Below, in pieces: positions 19,846 through 30,300 of a DNA stretch of 64,000 nt. The stretch's first letter is position 1, and each line of letters opens with the position of its first letter. Below the pieces are notes generated by a model. That model was not told the DNA's origin. It worked only from the letters and a program-made list of their open reading frames with translations, and made no database searches. This DNA comes from Saccharomycopsis malanga (lineage: Eukaryota; Ascomycota; Saccharomycetes; Ascoideales; Saccharomycopsidaceae): NCBI GenBank assembly GCA_004014935.1, contig CP025321.1, positions 2,418,001-2,482,000 of the forward strand, given 5' to 3'. The translations under genes were made by a program, and so were the position numbers.

Positions 19846-20910
19846 TCAATCTCTGGATTCCAACTCGTAAATAATGTGGCTATCTTTGTTTGGGTCGTAA
19901 GCATTGACCAAAAACTGACTAAACTTTTTCAAGTTATTCAAACCTCTGATTTCGTTACCCAACAAAGGCATTTTAACCAAATGGAAGTCCTCGTACAAGT
20001 CGTTCATCTCGCCCAAGTACTTTTTTTGCATCTTCCATCTAGAAGCGCATCTTTTACAGTCAGACTCGTCTGAAAACAACAACTGGTTTACGATAATAGA
20101 ATTGACGTCCATATTGTAGCTTACAAGTTCCTGGATCAATCGTTCTGTTTCGTAAAGAGACAAGAACTCCGAGATGCAAACACAGATAAAGGTGGTGAGA
20201 TCTGGATCTTGGAACTGTTGATTGATAACAGAAACGGTTTGCTGAATTTCTTGCAATTTAGAAAGAATGTCCTGCTGTTTGTCTCCGCTAGCACCACTTC
20301 CCATAAGGTTATTTAACAATGGGCCGAATCTGCCACTGATCTCGCCAAACTTGGAAAGTAAGGTTTCCAAAGTAGATGGTAACTGCAAAAAACGAAGAGT
20401 GTGTCCTGTTGGAGCGGTATCAAAGATGATGCTTTGGTAATCCACCTTGCCATTGTCGGTATTGGTGGCAGTGTCCTGATTTTTGATATGTTTCATGACT
20501 TCCATGAATGATAAGGCCTCATCAATACCGGGGATCGAAGAAGTCAAATCGTTCATGATACTCAAGGGATTACTGGCCTCGTTTTCGCCAAAATTGTTTT
20601 GAGATTTCATTTCTTCCATAAAAGCTGCAGGATCAATTTCCATACAAGACAAGTTTGGCAACCCTTCAACGTGCCGAGCGTCCTTGTCAAACTTCTGGCC
20701 AAACGCATCTGATAGATTGTGCGCTGGATCAGTGGAAATCAACAAGTACTGTTTGTCTGGATTCGCAAGTGCAAGTCTGATGGCAACAGAACATGAAGAA
20801 GTGGTCTTTCCTACACCACCTTTACCGCCAACAAAAATCCATTTGAGAGTGGATTCCTTGTCGAAGATGTGCTGTAAATTAGGATCAAGTGTAAGGTCTA
20901 GGTCGGACAT
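19846..20910 (-). CDS. GET3: Get3 ATPase for tail-anchored protein insertion
   Basis: This 354-residue homodimeric ATPase shuttles tail-anchored membrane proteins from the cytosol to the Get1/2 receptor of the ER. The deviant Walker [10 protein letters not shown] is at residues 29-37. The switch motif [16 protein letters not shown], the [16 protein letters not shown] segment and the zinc-binding C285-x-x-C288 pair (CKRC) are all in place. Length and cysteine positions equal those of S. cerevisiae Get3. The C-terminus ends near [20 protein letters not shown]. The start is the first ATG, giving the usual N-terminus with [15 protein letters not shown]-like sequence. Confidence 0.97.
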   Translation of the reverse strand: MSDLDLTLDPNLQHIFDKESTLKWIFVGGKGGVGKTTSSCSVAIRLALANPDKQYLLISTDPAHNLSDAFGQKFDKDARHVEGLPNLSCMEIDPAAFMEEMKSQNNFGENEASNPLSIMNDLTSSIPGIDEALSFMEVMKHIKNQDTATNTDNGKVDYQSIIFDTAPTGHTLRFLQLPSTLETLLSKFGEISGRFGPLLNNLMGSGASGDKQQDILSKLQEIQQTVSVINQQFQDPDLTTFICVCISEFLSLYETERLIQELVSYNMDVNSIIVNQLLFSDESDCKRCASRWKMQKKYLGEMNDLYEDFHLVKMPLLGNEIRGLNNLKKFSQFLVNAYDPNKDSHIIYELESRD

Positions 20911-21427
20911 TGCAAATCACTACTTTTGTATGAATATCTTATACCAATACGCTCTCTTATAGTATCTTATACTGATGCGGTCTCTCTCTCTCTCTTATAT
21001 ATTTCGCTGAAAAACCACTACCGCTACTATACACGTTCGCCGAACATCCAAGAAGAAATATGCGACATTGGCGTGACTGTCACATGACTTATTTGAAAGG
21101 GGATAAATTCATCATATAATATCTTGTATGACGAATTTCACAAAATATGATAAAAGAAGTGCAGCAAGAGAATGTTGTCGATGAATTATGATACCTGGTA
21201 AGAAGAAGCACATGAGTATGAATATACCACTAGCTACAATATGTATATACCATGGAGACGGGTCCGGTAACGGAATGCGTCGGCGGTGTTGACATGCAGC
21301 GGCCTGCAGGAGAACACATCAAGGGCAATATAAGGTAGGATTACAACTGTTTAACAATAGATGTTGATTAAAATTAGCTAGGGAGCATTGTAGAAGTGAT
21401 ATTGATGGAAGGGGAAAACGACAGAAA
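20911..21427. other. Intergenic region with a GC-rich patch
   Basis: This is the GET3 upstream region. A CT dinucleotide run (TCTCTCTCTCTCT) is near 20984-20995 and a GC-rich patch (GACGGGTCCGGTAACGGAATG and onwards) at about 21257-21310. TCACATGAC lies near 21080. No gene is supported. Confidence 0.45.
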
Positions 21428-22258
21428 TTAAATGACGGTAAATCCACCATCAACAACAATGTTAGCTGCAGTAGTGTAACTAGAAGCCTTTTCGTTAGCC
21501 AAGTATAAAACGGTACCAATAAATTCTTCAGGTTCAGCCAATCTGTGCATTGGGGTTCTTTCTTCCCAATGATCTTTTAATGCCTTGTCTTTCAAAAGTT
21601 CGGCATTGATAGGGGTGTTAATGTACGCAGGGGAAATGGCGTTGACCCTGATTTTGTAAGGAGCCCATTCTGCACCCAAAGATTTAGCCAAATGGATGAC
21701 ACCGGCCTTGGACATGTTGTAAACACATTGAGGTTGCGGTTCGTTGACAATGATACCGGACATGGAAGCAATCATGATGATTGAGCCAGGTTTTCCAGCC
21801 TTGACCAAGTTTTGGGCCAAAGATTGGGCGGTGTATAAAGAGCCCATCAAGTTGCAATTGATCAACTTTTGGGATTTTTCTGGAGGCATGGTCAAAGAAG
21901 GAATATTGTAGCAAAATCCAGCACAGTTGACCAACAAATCAGCAACAATGGCATGATGTTCGTTGATAGCAGAAAATGCAGTGGAAACGTTGACTGCGTC
22001 GGAAACATCGACTTTCCAAGCAGAAAGTTGGCCAGAAGAAAGCTCAATGTTGTGCTCAGCAGCAAATTGTTTCAATAAACCAACAGCACTTTCAGCAGCT
22101 TCAAGAGTAAGATCAGTGACCGCAATAGAAGCACCTTGGACCAATAAACCTTTGCAAATGGCAAAACCTAAGCCACCAGAGCCACCAGTGACAATAGCAA
22201 GCCTGCCATCTAATCTGAAATTAGGCATAAAGTCAGGAACAAGAGCAGTTTTGGTCAT
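21428..22258 (-). CDS. ARD: Short-chain dehydrogenase, D-arabinitol 2-dehydrogenase-like
   Basis: This 276-residue classical SDR has NAD(P)-binding TGGSGGLG at residues 24-31, NCAG at 111-114, a catalytic Ser in IASMSG near 165-167, and Tyr180-x-x-x-Lys184 (YNMSK). The flanking phrases PNFRLDGRLAIVTGGSGGLG, SINEHH, PQPQCVYNMSKAGVIHL and SSYTT...VVDGG match Candida D-arabinitol 2-dehydrogenase (D-arabinitol to D-ribulose), as I remember that family, better than sorbose reductase. Substrate specificity cannot be read from the sequence, so mannitol, sorbose or other polyol activity remains possible. The gene has a long 1.8-kb interval on its promoter side, shared with the SGM1-like gene's 3' flank. 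Confidence 0.8.
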   Translation of the reverse strand: MTKTALVPDFMPNFRLDGRLAIVTGGSGGLGFAICKGLLVQGASIAVTDLTLEAAESAVGLLKQFAAEHNIELSSGQLSAWKVDVSDAVNVSTAFSAINEHHAIVADLLVNCAGFCYNIPSLTMPPEKSQKLINCNLMGSLYTAQSLAQNLVKAGKPGSIIMIASMSGIIVNEPQPQCVYNMSKAGVIHLAKSLGAEWAPYKIRVNAISPAYINTPINAELLKDKALKDHWEERTPMHRLAEPEEFIGTVLYLANEKASSYTTAANIVVDGGFTVI

Positions 22259-22629
22259 TTTGATGAAAAATGGGAAATTGGAAAAAATTCAAAAACAGAG
22301 AATGGAAATGAAAAGATTTTTAAAAACTAAATTATTTACTTGTTTATTATAAACATTTCTTCTACATTGCCACTACAAAAATCACAAGAAACTTCCTCTT
22401 ATATATTGTTTCCCAACACCACCCGAGTAAGGTTGTTGGCCTCTATAAACTATAATCTGCTGGCTTATGCATAGATGACCTTGGTCGACAAGTACTGTAC
22501 AGTAGCGGGTTTTCCACCGACAAATGACAGAAGATACCCATCGCATTGGCACATGGTTTGCGACACTGCCGCCGCCCGCCATTTACTGTTTGGGGGAATT
22601 CGGATCGACGACTTAAAGTGCCCTAGGTG

Positions 22630-22660
22630 GGATTCCATGTTGGATTCCATGTTGGATTCC
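22630..22660. repeat. 12-bp triplicate repeat in the SDR promoter
   Basis: GGATTCCATGTT occurs twice in full and a third time in part (period 12), about 375 bp upstream of the SDR start. Function is unknown. Confidence 0.7.
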
Positions 22661-23214
22661 TGTGGAAGTGGGTGTTCAAAGTGGGTAGAATTATAATGTT
22701 GCGATATGAAATCACAGTGTAGAGCTACAATAATTATGGAAAATGAGAACAAGTTATAGAAATATGTCTGTAGAATGATAATCAGTATACGTTATATAGT
22801 GAGGATTGCCCCACATTTCACACTCCGAAATATCTCGGAACAAACTCACTACTCAAAATTTAGTGAAAATCAAAGTTTAACAATAAAAAAAAAAAAAATT
22901 TAAAAGTAAAAAGAAACAACAAAGTATATACGAAGTTACCTCCATCTCCTAAAGGTAATTCTTGCGAATAGAAATCCAAAAGTGTTCTTTTAGCGCAGGC
23001 GATTTCTGGGGTAGACTGCATACCAGTTCTATACTTATACTAAAAGGTTGCACACTTAGCTAATTCCACAAATGCTTATAAGCATCGCTATACTATACTG
23101 TAGTTTAACTCTTGATGAAACGTCTGGCGTGGCAGTGCTGCTACCCCGGTCCAACAAGCCTAATTGCGGAGTTCAGATGTGATCGACGTTCATTAGATTA
23201 TGCTTGTCTCAATC

Positions 23215-23300
23215 AATTTATTGATATTTATTTTTCAAAAGTTCAAGGGGCTTATTTATTGATATTTAGTTTTCAAAAGTTTAAGGGGTTTATTTATCGT
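23215..23300. repeat. About 41-bp two-copy tandem repeat
   Basis: TTTATTGATATTTA followed by TTTTCAAAAGTTCAAGGGG is repeated with a few changes. A third partial start (TTTATTTATCG) follows. Confidence 0.7.
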
Positions 23301-23669
23301 TACAAGTAGTATGTACTTTCAAACCTTCTCAGGCAATGAAACAAAAAAAACCTCAAGCATGGCTCTCTGTTTGGTCATTCATTTCAAGATAGACAAACCT
23401 CTTCTTTTTGAAGAAATCCCTAAATAGGCATAAGTTCTATATTTTAAACCCAAGTTTTGTCCTTAGCTATCCTTTTTGAACCCTCTCACTACGTAATTTG
23501 TGTAAAACCTTTCATTTTATCTACTCTTGGGCGTCGGAATGCAACAGTCTAAGTAATGACTCAGACAAAGTTCAATGTTTCCGTTTGACTGTTCATGAAG
23601 ATGTGTAATAAAACATATTAATTGTTTTACGATAATAATGCCAAGTCTCCTTTTAGCGTTGCACTTAAA

Positions 23670-23716
23670 TACCCAACTGATACTGGGCTCGAAACATAAG
23701 ATTAAGATTGTATTAT
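23670..23716 (+). mobile_element. SINE1 terminal relic
   Basis: AACTGATACTGGGCTCGAAA, CATAAGATTAAGATT resembles the SINE1 terminus (AACTGATATTTACTGGGCTC, GAAATATAAGAT). Only the last 40 bases can be matched. Confidence 0.5.
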
Positions 23717-24051
23717 CAAACCATAGGACTAGAGACATCTAAAAGTTTTCAATGATACAGTGATATCATACAACTTTGAGCATTGTAGAAAATGTTGTAA
23801 CAATGCAATATTGTATGATTCTGCTTTCAGGTTCATAATGGGTTTCAAGCAGTTTTTTCAAATTTAACTAGTAGTAATAAATTCGTACCAAATACATATA
23901 CATTGTTTTAGATGTTCTTTTCATTATACTACTCAACTGTGCATTTTTATCTGATTAAGAACTTGTGACTGTTCAGACATATATTAACAATTCATAAATT
24001 ATCACTATCTACTTTGTTCAAAAAAAATTTGTCAAATCGTTCACTATTTTT

Positions 24052-27000
24052 CTACTTGCCATTTTGCATCTCAATCATTTGTTCCACCTGCTGGCGAAGC
24101 AAATCCTTCAAATCAGCCACGTCGTTGCGAAGTTCCTCAACCTGTTCGCTCTTCTCTCCTAAGAGCTCTAAACTTAATTTTTCGCGCAGTTTCAACTCCT
24201 CCAATTCTTTACCAAGCTGTATATTTCTTTCTTCAAACGCTTTCAAATCTTCAATCTGTTTCATTAATTTTAAAATCTCTGATCCGGTATCGTTTTTTTC
24301 CTTTGCGGATCTTTTAAGTTCCTCGCGAGTGGTACTGAGCTCAGTTTCAAGACGTGCCACTTTAGAAGACAATTTGCCTACTAATTGTATTGAAGGACCT
24401 CCACCGGTAGCGTTGAAACCACCCATATTCGGGCTGAGAAATGGTGAGTTTTGGTTAGAAACTGATTCAAATTTGGAAGACGTTTCAAAATTCAACGAAA
24501 CAGAGTCTGCATTTAAAGTGCTACCGGTTTCTGGGTTGTTCAACATTGGACTTCCGCCCACAAACTGTGGATTGAATGTTGGAGGCCCTTGGAATTGAGT
24601 AGAAAGACTCTTGAGTATAGAGTTGGATCTGGTGAGATTGGCTCCATTGATTTCTGGCGACCGGCCCCAAGGCACATGGAGTTCCAGAGATCTTTTGGAG
24701 TTGAATTGTGATGACGAGCTTGAATGCAATCCCATTGGCCGGAAAGGGTCCATCATGTCCTCCTCGCCGTCCTCAGTGATGATCTTAACCTCTCCAAGAG
24801 ACGCATTGGATGAGTTATTGGTTAACCCTTCTTCCAAGTTTTTGTTTTTGAGTTTCTGTTCCAATTCCGTTACAATACTGTTATGTTTTGCTAATAACTC
24901 ATTATATTTACGGTTCAAACTCTCGATTTTCTCTTCCTTAGCAGAGAGTTCCTTACGCAAATCGCTCAATTCAAACTCAGCACCTGATGAGCTTTCAATG
25001 AGTTTTGAGTGTTCATCCTTCAAATCCGCCAACTCTTTCAAAGCTTTTTTCAACGCCTTGTGCTGGTTAGCTTCGGTGGTGTGCAAGGTAGAAATTTTTT
25101 CGCTTAATTCACCGATTTTCAACCCATAACTACTCTCGAGGTTTTGCAATTCTTCTTGAGTCTTGTCGTACTGGTCTTGCAAATTTTGTTTCTCTTTGAT
25201 CAATTGTTCATCGGCTTTACTATGCAACTTGCGGGATTTGGAATCCTCGTTTTGGGCTCTGAGGGCTTCTACTTTGTTTTCCAAACGAGCAATCTCACTC
25301 TGATACTCTTCTTTTATAGAAACGTTTTTATTCTTAAGCTCTTCGATGGTCAGTTTTAACATATTGATCTCCTTTTGAGCGCTGGTTTTGACTAACGATA
25401 CTTGTATTTTTTCGCTTTCCAACTCTTTTTTGAGATTCTTATTCTTGGTTTGTTCTTCAATATACTTGTCATTCAAATCATTCAATTTTTTCTCATAATT
25501 TTTAAATTTGAATTCACTGAGTTCAGCAGAGACTTTCTCATGGCGAGTCTTCAAGTCTTGATAATTACTCTCTACTTGCAAAAGTACCTTTAACCGTTTC
25601 TCGTTAGTCTTGTAAGACTCCAAAAGCGTCTTGTGATTGGCTTGCAATTCTGTGAGTTTTGCTTCTTTATTATCAAGCCGCTCACTAAGATCTTGTATAA
25701 CTCCGTCATGCTCAGACTCTTTCGACCGTAATTGCTTGATTAATGTAGTGTATTTGAGCTCTTTCATTGACAACTTTTCTCCTTCCTCTATCAATCCTGC
25801 AATCTGTTCATCCTTCATCCTGAGTTGTTGCTCAATTGAAGACGTACCTGAAACATTGCTTACTATTGATTTCGCTTTTTCCGAAAAGTCAAGCTTTGCT
25901 TTCAAAGCCGAGACCTTTGTGTTTGTTTTATTAATGATCTCAATAAGTTCTTCCTTAGTAAGGCCTTCTAATGTGTTGGGAGGCGGTGTTTCTTTGAGCG
26001 ACTCACCACTAATCCTACTTCTTGATTCGCTTTCAATTGATTTGCTTGCATCTAAAGAGTTTTTATGTTCTATACTGTTGTTTATCAGTGGCTCTTCAAC
26101 ACTTTTGATAGTTGGCTCTACAGACGACTCATAGTTATCAGAAGCTACTTCTACAGGTGTGCTAGGAGCAGTACTTTCCAAATCACCAGTCTTTTTTCCC
26201 TTCTTTGTCTTCTTGCCCTTTTTACCTTTCTTATCGCTTTTGACAGCCATCGCAAGTCTTTCCTGCATAGTGAGCTTCTTTTTTGGCACACTGGTCTTTG
26301 GAGACGCAACAGGAGACTCTGACTGTAAATCAGTGGTCTTGATGCTGAGTGGTGTCACCTCCCTAGACGATTGCGGCGTAAGTCCTTCACTAAGAGAGTT
26401 CTGGGCGTTACTGGCTACACTAATGTTATCGTCATCACGAGCATTTGTATCATTTGTAATATTTGAATTGGACGTGATACTGGTGGCATTTTTATCGCTT
26501 TCACCACCTTCTACATTCATTTCATTATTTTTGGTATTCGTTTCTGAAAGATCTTTTTCTAAGGTATTGTTTTCTTCAGTTTCAGCGCTTTTTTCATTAT
26601 TTTCAACATTCTTTACTTTATTTGGCACATTTTGCCCCTCAATACTCTTATCAACGTTTTTACTACTGTTGACTTTATTTCCAGTCGTTTGCTCTTTGAT
26701 TTTAGCACATTTCACCTCATTTTCAACACCTTCTTCAATTTTAGTACTCTTTTCTTTCTTGTCATTTGTTCTACAATTGTCCTCTATTTCTTGGCTTGAA
26801 GAAACATTTTCTTCATCCATTTTTTTTGATTCCTCTGATTTGCCCATCGTTTCTTCCACTTCAATATCTTCAGCGTCACTGGAGACATTATTATCAACAA
26901 TATGCTCATTATGACTCTCTCCAGTAATAAGCTCCTTCTTCTCACCCTTTTTGGCATCCAGACCACTTTGCTTCGCCATGCTGTCTTTTGTAGAATCGCC

Positions 27001-27129
27001 AACAATTGCTTCTTGCTGGCTATTCATTGGACCAGCAAAAGTTTTATGTTTCTGCAACGTGAGATCAACACCAATGCTCTTTACTAATAAATAATACACA
27101 ACAATGACAAGTATCAACGCATTTATCAT
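24052..27129 (-). CDS. SGM1: Golgin of the TMF/Sgm1 type
   Basis: This large coiled-coil protein has up to 1025 residues. From about residue 380 to the end it is heptad-rich. The C-terminal 100 residues contain the TMF domain signature: ELLGEKSEQVEELRNDVADL, then KDLLRQQVEQMIEMQ, as in Golgi-tethering TMF1/Sgm1, which bind Ypt6/Rab6-GTP. Near residue 285, KKKLTMQERLAMAVKSDKKG resembles the very N-terminus of S. cerevisiae Sgm1. The preceding stretch is a Ser/Asn/Glu-rich extension particular to this lineage. The start is uncertain: ATG 27129 would add a hydrophobic segment (INALILVIVVYYLLV), while ATG 27027 (MNSQQEAIVG) or 26979 (MAKQSGLDAK) gives a soluble protein as expected for the family. 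I favour 27027 or 26979. Confidence 0.82.
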   Translation of the reverse strand: MINALILVIVVYYLLVKSIGVDLTLQKHKTFAGPMNSQQEAIVGDSTKDSMAKQSGLDAKKGEKKELITGESHNEHIVDNNVSSDAEDIEVEETMGKSEESKKMDEENVSSSQEIEDNCRTNDKKEKSTKIEEGVENEVKCAKIKEQTTGNKVNSSKNVDKSIEGQNVPNKVKNVENNEKSAETEENNTLEKDLSETNTKNNEMNVEGGESDKNATSITSNSNITNDTNARDDDNISVASNAQNSLSEGLTPQSSREVTPLSIKTTDLQSESPVASPKTSVPKKKLTMQERLAMAVKSDKKGKKGKKTKKGKKTGDLESTAPSTPVEVASDNYESSVEPTIKSVEEPLINNSIEHKNSLDASKSIESESRSRISGESLKETPPPNTLEGLTKEELIEIINKTNTKVSALKAKLDFSEKAKSIVSNVSGTSSIEQQLRMKDEQIAGLIEEGEKLSMKELKYTTLIKQLRSKESEHDGVIQDLSERLDNKEAKLTELQANHKTLLESYKTNEKRLKVLLQVESNYQDLKTRHEKVSAELSEFKFKNYEKKLNDLNDKYIEEQTKNKNLKKELESEKIQVSLVKTSAQKEINMLKLTIEELKNKNVSIKEEYQSEIARLENKVEALRAQNEDSKSRKLHSKADEQLIKEKQNLQDQYDKTQEELQNLESSYGLKIGELSEKISTLHTTEANQHKALKKALKELADLKDEHSKLIESSSGAEFELSDLRKELSAKEEKIESLNRKYNELLAKHNSIVTELEQKLKNKNLEEGLTNNSSNASLGEVKIITEDGEEDMMDPFRPMGLHSSSSSQFNSKRSLELHVPWGRSPEINGANLTRSNSILKSLSTQFQGPPTFNPQFVGGSPMLNNPETGSTLNADSVSLNFETSSKFESVSNQNSPFLSPNMGGFNATGGGPSIQLVGKLSSKVARLETELSTTREELKRSAKEKNDTGSEILKLMKQIEDLKAFEERNIQLGKELEELKLREKLSLELLGEKSEQVEELRNDVADLKDLLRQQVEQMIEMQNGK

Positions 27130-27364
27130 CAAGCTAGCTCAATTGTCAGATCTTTGGCCGGTCTTTTCAAGTCATACAAATTCACCACCCCACAACTTTT
27201 CACCAATTTTGACAACTTCTTTACCATATTTATAACACCCAAAACACCTCTCAAGCTTATTACGTATTATTTAGAGCACGGCAGGGCTTCTAACCTCCAA
27301 TACCGCCATAAAAAGGCTGAAGATGGTTCCGGTGCTGACAGAAGAGTGAGAATTGGAGCAGGAA
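27130..27364. promoter_or_regulatory. Bidirectional promoter interval
   Basis: This short interval lies between the divergent SGM1-like and DEAH helicase genes. It has no obvious TATA box or recognised element. The interval is longer if the golgin begins at 27027 or 26979. Confidence 0.4.
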
Positions 27365-30300
27365 ATGGCGAAACCAAAAAAAAGTTCTAAGCCGGCTGCG
27401 GCTATGGCGAAGGATGGCAAAAATCCAAAGGAAAAGAGCTTTCAGGACAGCAAAAAGTCAAAAGAAAAAAATTTTCAGGACAGTAAAAAGTCGAAAGAAA
27501 AGTCCCAAGATCTGGGAAATGGTATGGGAAAAAGTGATGCTGACAAAGCCAAGAGTAGAGAAACGTTTCTCAACAACCGTAAGATGGTGACGTCGTTCAC
27601 GAATTGGACGGGAAAGCTTCCGGCAACGTTGTTGCACGAACATTGTCAGAAGCAAAAATGGGAGAAGGTCCAGTATGACATGCGTAAGCTTGGGACTAAA
27701 GGTTTTATTGGCACTGCAATTTTGTCCTGGAAGAATCCCCAGGACCAACAATTGGTTACAATCCAATACAAGCTTCCATATGTGGATCTAGACCATCCAG
27801 AGGCCAACATCATCAACCCTGTAGAGACCATTATGGAGGCCCGGCATTTGATAGCGACTTACACTCTACACCGTATGTGTTTTGAGAAGAATCTTCAGCT
27901 CATGCTTCCGCCAGACCACAAGAAAATATGGAGCAGTTTGGAGCAGGAGCGGAAGAAGTATCTCAAGCTGAATCCAGATAATTACAAGAACATTTACAAT
28001 GCAAACCCATTTCAAAACCATTTACAGAACGAGTTGGAGAAAAAGAAGAAGCAGAAACAACTCGAAGCAGAAAAACAGCAACAGGCTAAGACTGTAAAAA
28101 AAAAGACTGAAATTGTAATTGAACCAAAAGTTAATGGTTCTTATTTTGGCACAAAATTTGATTCCAATGATAAACCTGTAAATACTTTATCTAAAAAGCT
28201 TGCTAACTTGAACATGTCAAGCTACAAGTTTCCTAGAAAGGCTTGGGAACAAGCACCATTAGTGGATCTTGATAGCTCGTCCAGATTGTTGATAGAAGAG
28301 ACTCTCAAGCATCATATTGATTGGACAGACCAGCCTATCAAAAAGGCGGGAAGCGATACCACTAAAGATTCCGACATTGTTGCTGTTTTGTCCAACTTGG
28401 GTTTCAGACAGTCACATATTGAGGAGGCGTTGCTTTATACAGAAACTCTCACACAGGCGTTGGAATGGTTGATTTTCCATTTGCCAGAGGATGATCTTCC
28501 TGAATTTTTCGCGAAACAGCAGCGTGATTCCAAAATCAATGTCAAGGTTGCTGCTGATATTAAAGTTGAGAACATTTTGCGTGAGTTGGAGAACAGTGGA
28601 TATGCAAAAAGCTCAATTGTTCAAGAGTTTAAAAACAAAGATTTTGATTTGTCAACTGTAGCCCATAAAGTGGCGATTGGAACGTTACTTAACGAATCAG
28701 AAAAACAATTGGTACACAATCTGGTTGTTGCTAATAATACCCCAGATCATGCAGAGGTATCTAAGGAAGACTGGATCAATGAAATTGATGGTTTAATGGC
28801 AGTGTATCCTAAGAAAGTTGTTGTGGATACAGACGATTATAGTTGTGTTCTTATTCATCTTGCTCCTGAAAAAATGGGACAGAAAGATCTCATTTCGCTC
28901 AAATGCCATTTCCATCCATTTTATCCTTTCACACTTGTGGGATTGCAGTTGTGTATCAAGGAAAACTACAAGCTAGCAAACTATATCAAGATAGCCATAT
29001 TGAAGCAGGTGGCGTCCCATGTGGTCAACAGTAGATTAGGTGACTGTTATTTGTTGGACATGATAGAATTTTTAGAAGAAAACATTGCTGCGATATATAA
29101 GAACCCAGGGCCTTTATTTGATGCGAGCAGCAAGGTTCAAAAACAGCTTGAGGCTGCTGCCAGAACTCCTAAAGAGACCAAGAAAAAGAAGAATGCAAGT
29201 CATAGAAGAAACGTTGATGAAAAATCAGTGGAGAAGAGCTACAGACAAAGAACAAATGATCCAAAATACCAGGGACAACTCAGAAATAGAGCACAGCTTC
29301 CAGCATTTGGTAAAAAGGACAAGATTGTGGAGATTATCAATAGTAATAAGGTTACTCTTGTGACTGGCGAAACAGGTTCTGGTAAATCCACACAAGTGGT
29401 GCAGTTTATATTAGACCATTTGAATTTGGGAAGTCCAGCAGATTTCAAGTCGCAGATTGTCGTGACGCAGCCCCGAAGAATCTCTGCCTTGGGATTGGCC
29501 GACAGAGTGGCAGAGGAACGGTTGGACACTACCGGCAATGAAATTGGGTATATGATCCGTGGGGAGAACAGGACCAGCAGTGTCACAAGAGTCACGTTTG
29601 TCACCACTGGTATCTTGCTACGGATCATCCAGGGTTTGCTTAGCGGTGGCGACACCTCCTATTTCATGAACTTGAAGTATATATTTGTAGATGAGGTGCA
29701 CGAGCGGTCGTTGGAGAGCGACTTGTTACTCACGATTTTAAAGGGTGTTATGGACAAATTCCTGCACTTACGGATTATATTGATGTCGGCTACTATCAAC
29801 TTGGACATTTTCAACAAGTTTTTTGGCACTGCAATTGGCAATGTACACATTGAGGGCCGCACGTTTCCTATTGAGGATTACTACTTGGATGAAGTTTTGG
29901 CCGAGACTCAGTTTACCATTACCAAGAACGACAACAGATATGCAGAGGACGACAGCGATGTTGGCGATGCTGATGAAGCTGAGCACGGGAAGCTCATAAT
30001 ACAGCCAAAAGCACACTCGCCGTTTTTCGAGAAGGGAAACATCAATTACGATTTAGTGGCGTCGCTTTGTCTCAAGATCGACCAGAATTTGGGGGCCAGC
30101 GAGGATTCTGAAGGCTCAATTTTGGTGTTTTTGCCAGGAGTCATGGAAATCAATCGATGCATGTCTAAGATTGAAGATATGTTCCGTAAAAACCATGCAA
30201 AATGCTTGGTGTTGCCGCTTCATTCGGCCTTGCTGCCTAAAGACCAAAGAAGAGTGTTCAAGACACCTTCCGCAGGCGTCCGCAAGATTGTGGTGACTAC

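Larger units (their letters stand above)
22259..24051. other. Long intergenic region with a GC-richer promoter block
   Basis: This is the promoter side of the SDR gene. A GC-richer block at 22400-22700 contains a 12-bp GGATTCCATGTT triplet repeat (22630-22660), which could be a protein-binding array. A two-copy about 41-bp repeat (CAATTTATTGATATTTA...TTTTCAAAAGTTCAAGGGG) lies at 23215-23300, and an A-run at 22887-22899. A SINE1 relic lies at 23670-23716. No gene is supported. Confidence 0.5.

Noticed and set aside
22465-22752. Overlapping small frames on both strands in the SDR promoter
   Set aside because: The GC-richer block lacks stops by composition. There is no recognisable product, and the 12-bp repeat crosses the frames.
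24014-26914. Several long plus-strand frames rich in Ser, Leu and Phe
   Set aside because: They are antisense images of the Glu/Lys-rich coiled-coil golgin gene. None has a domain of its own.
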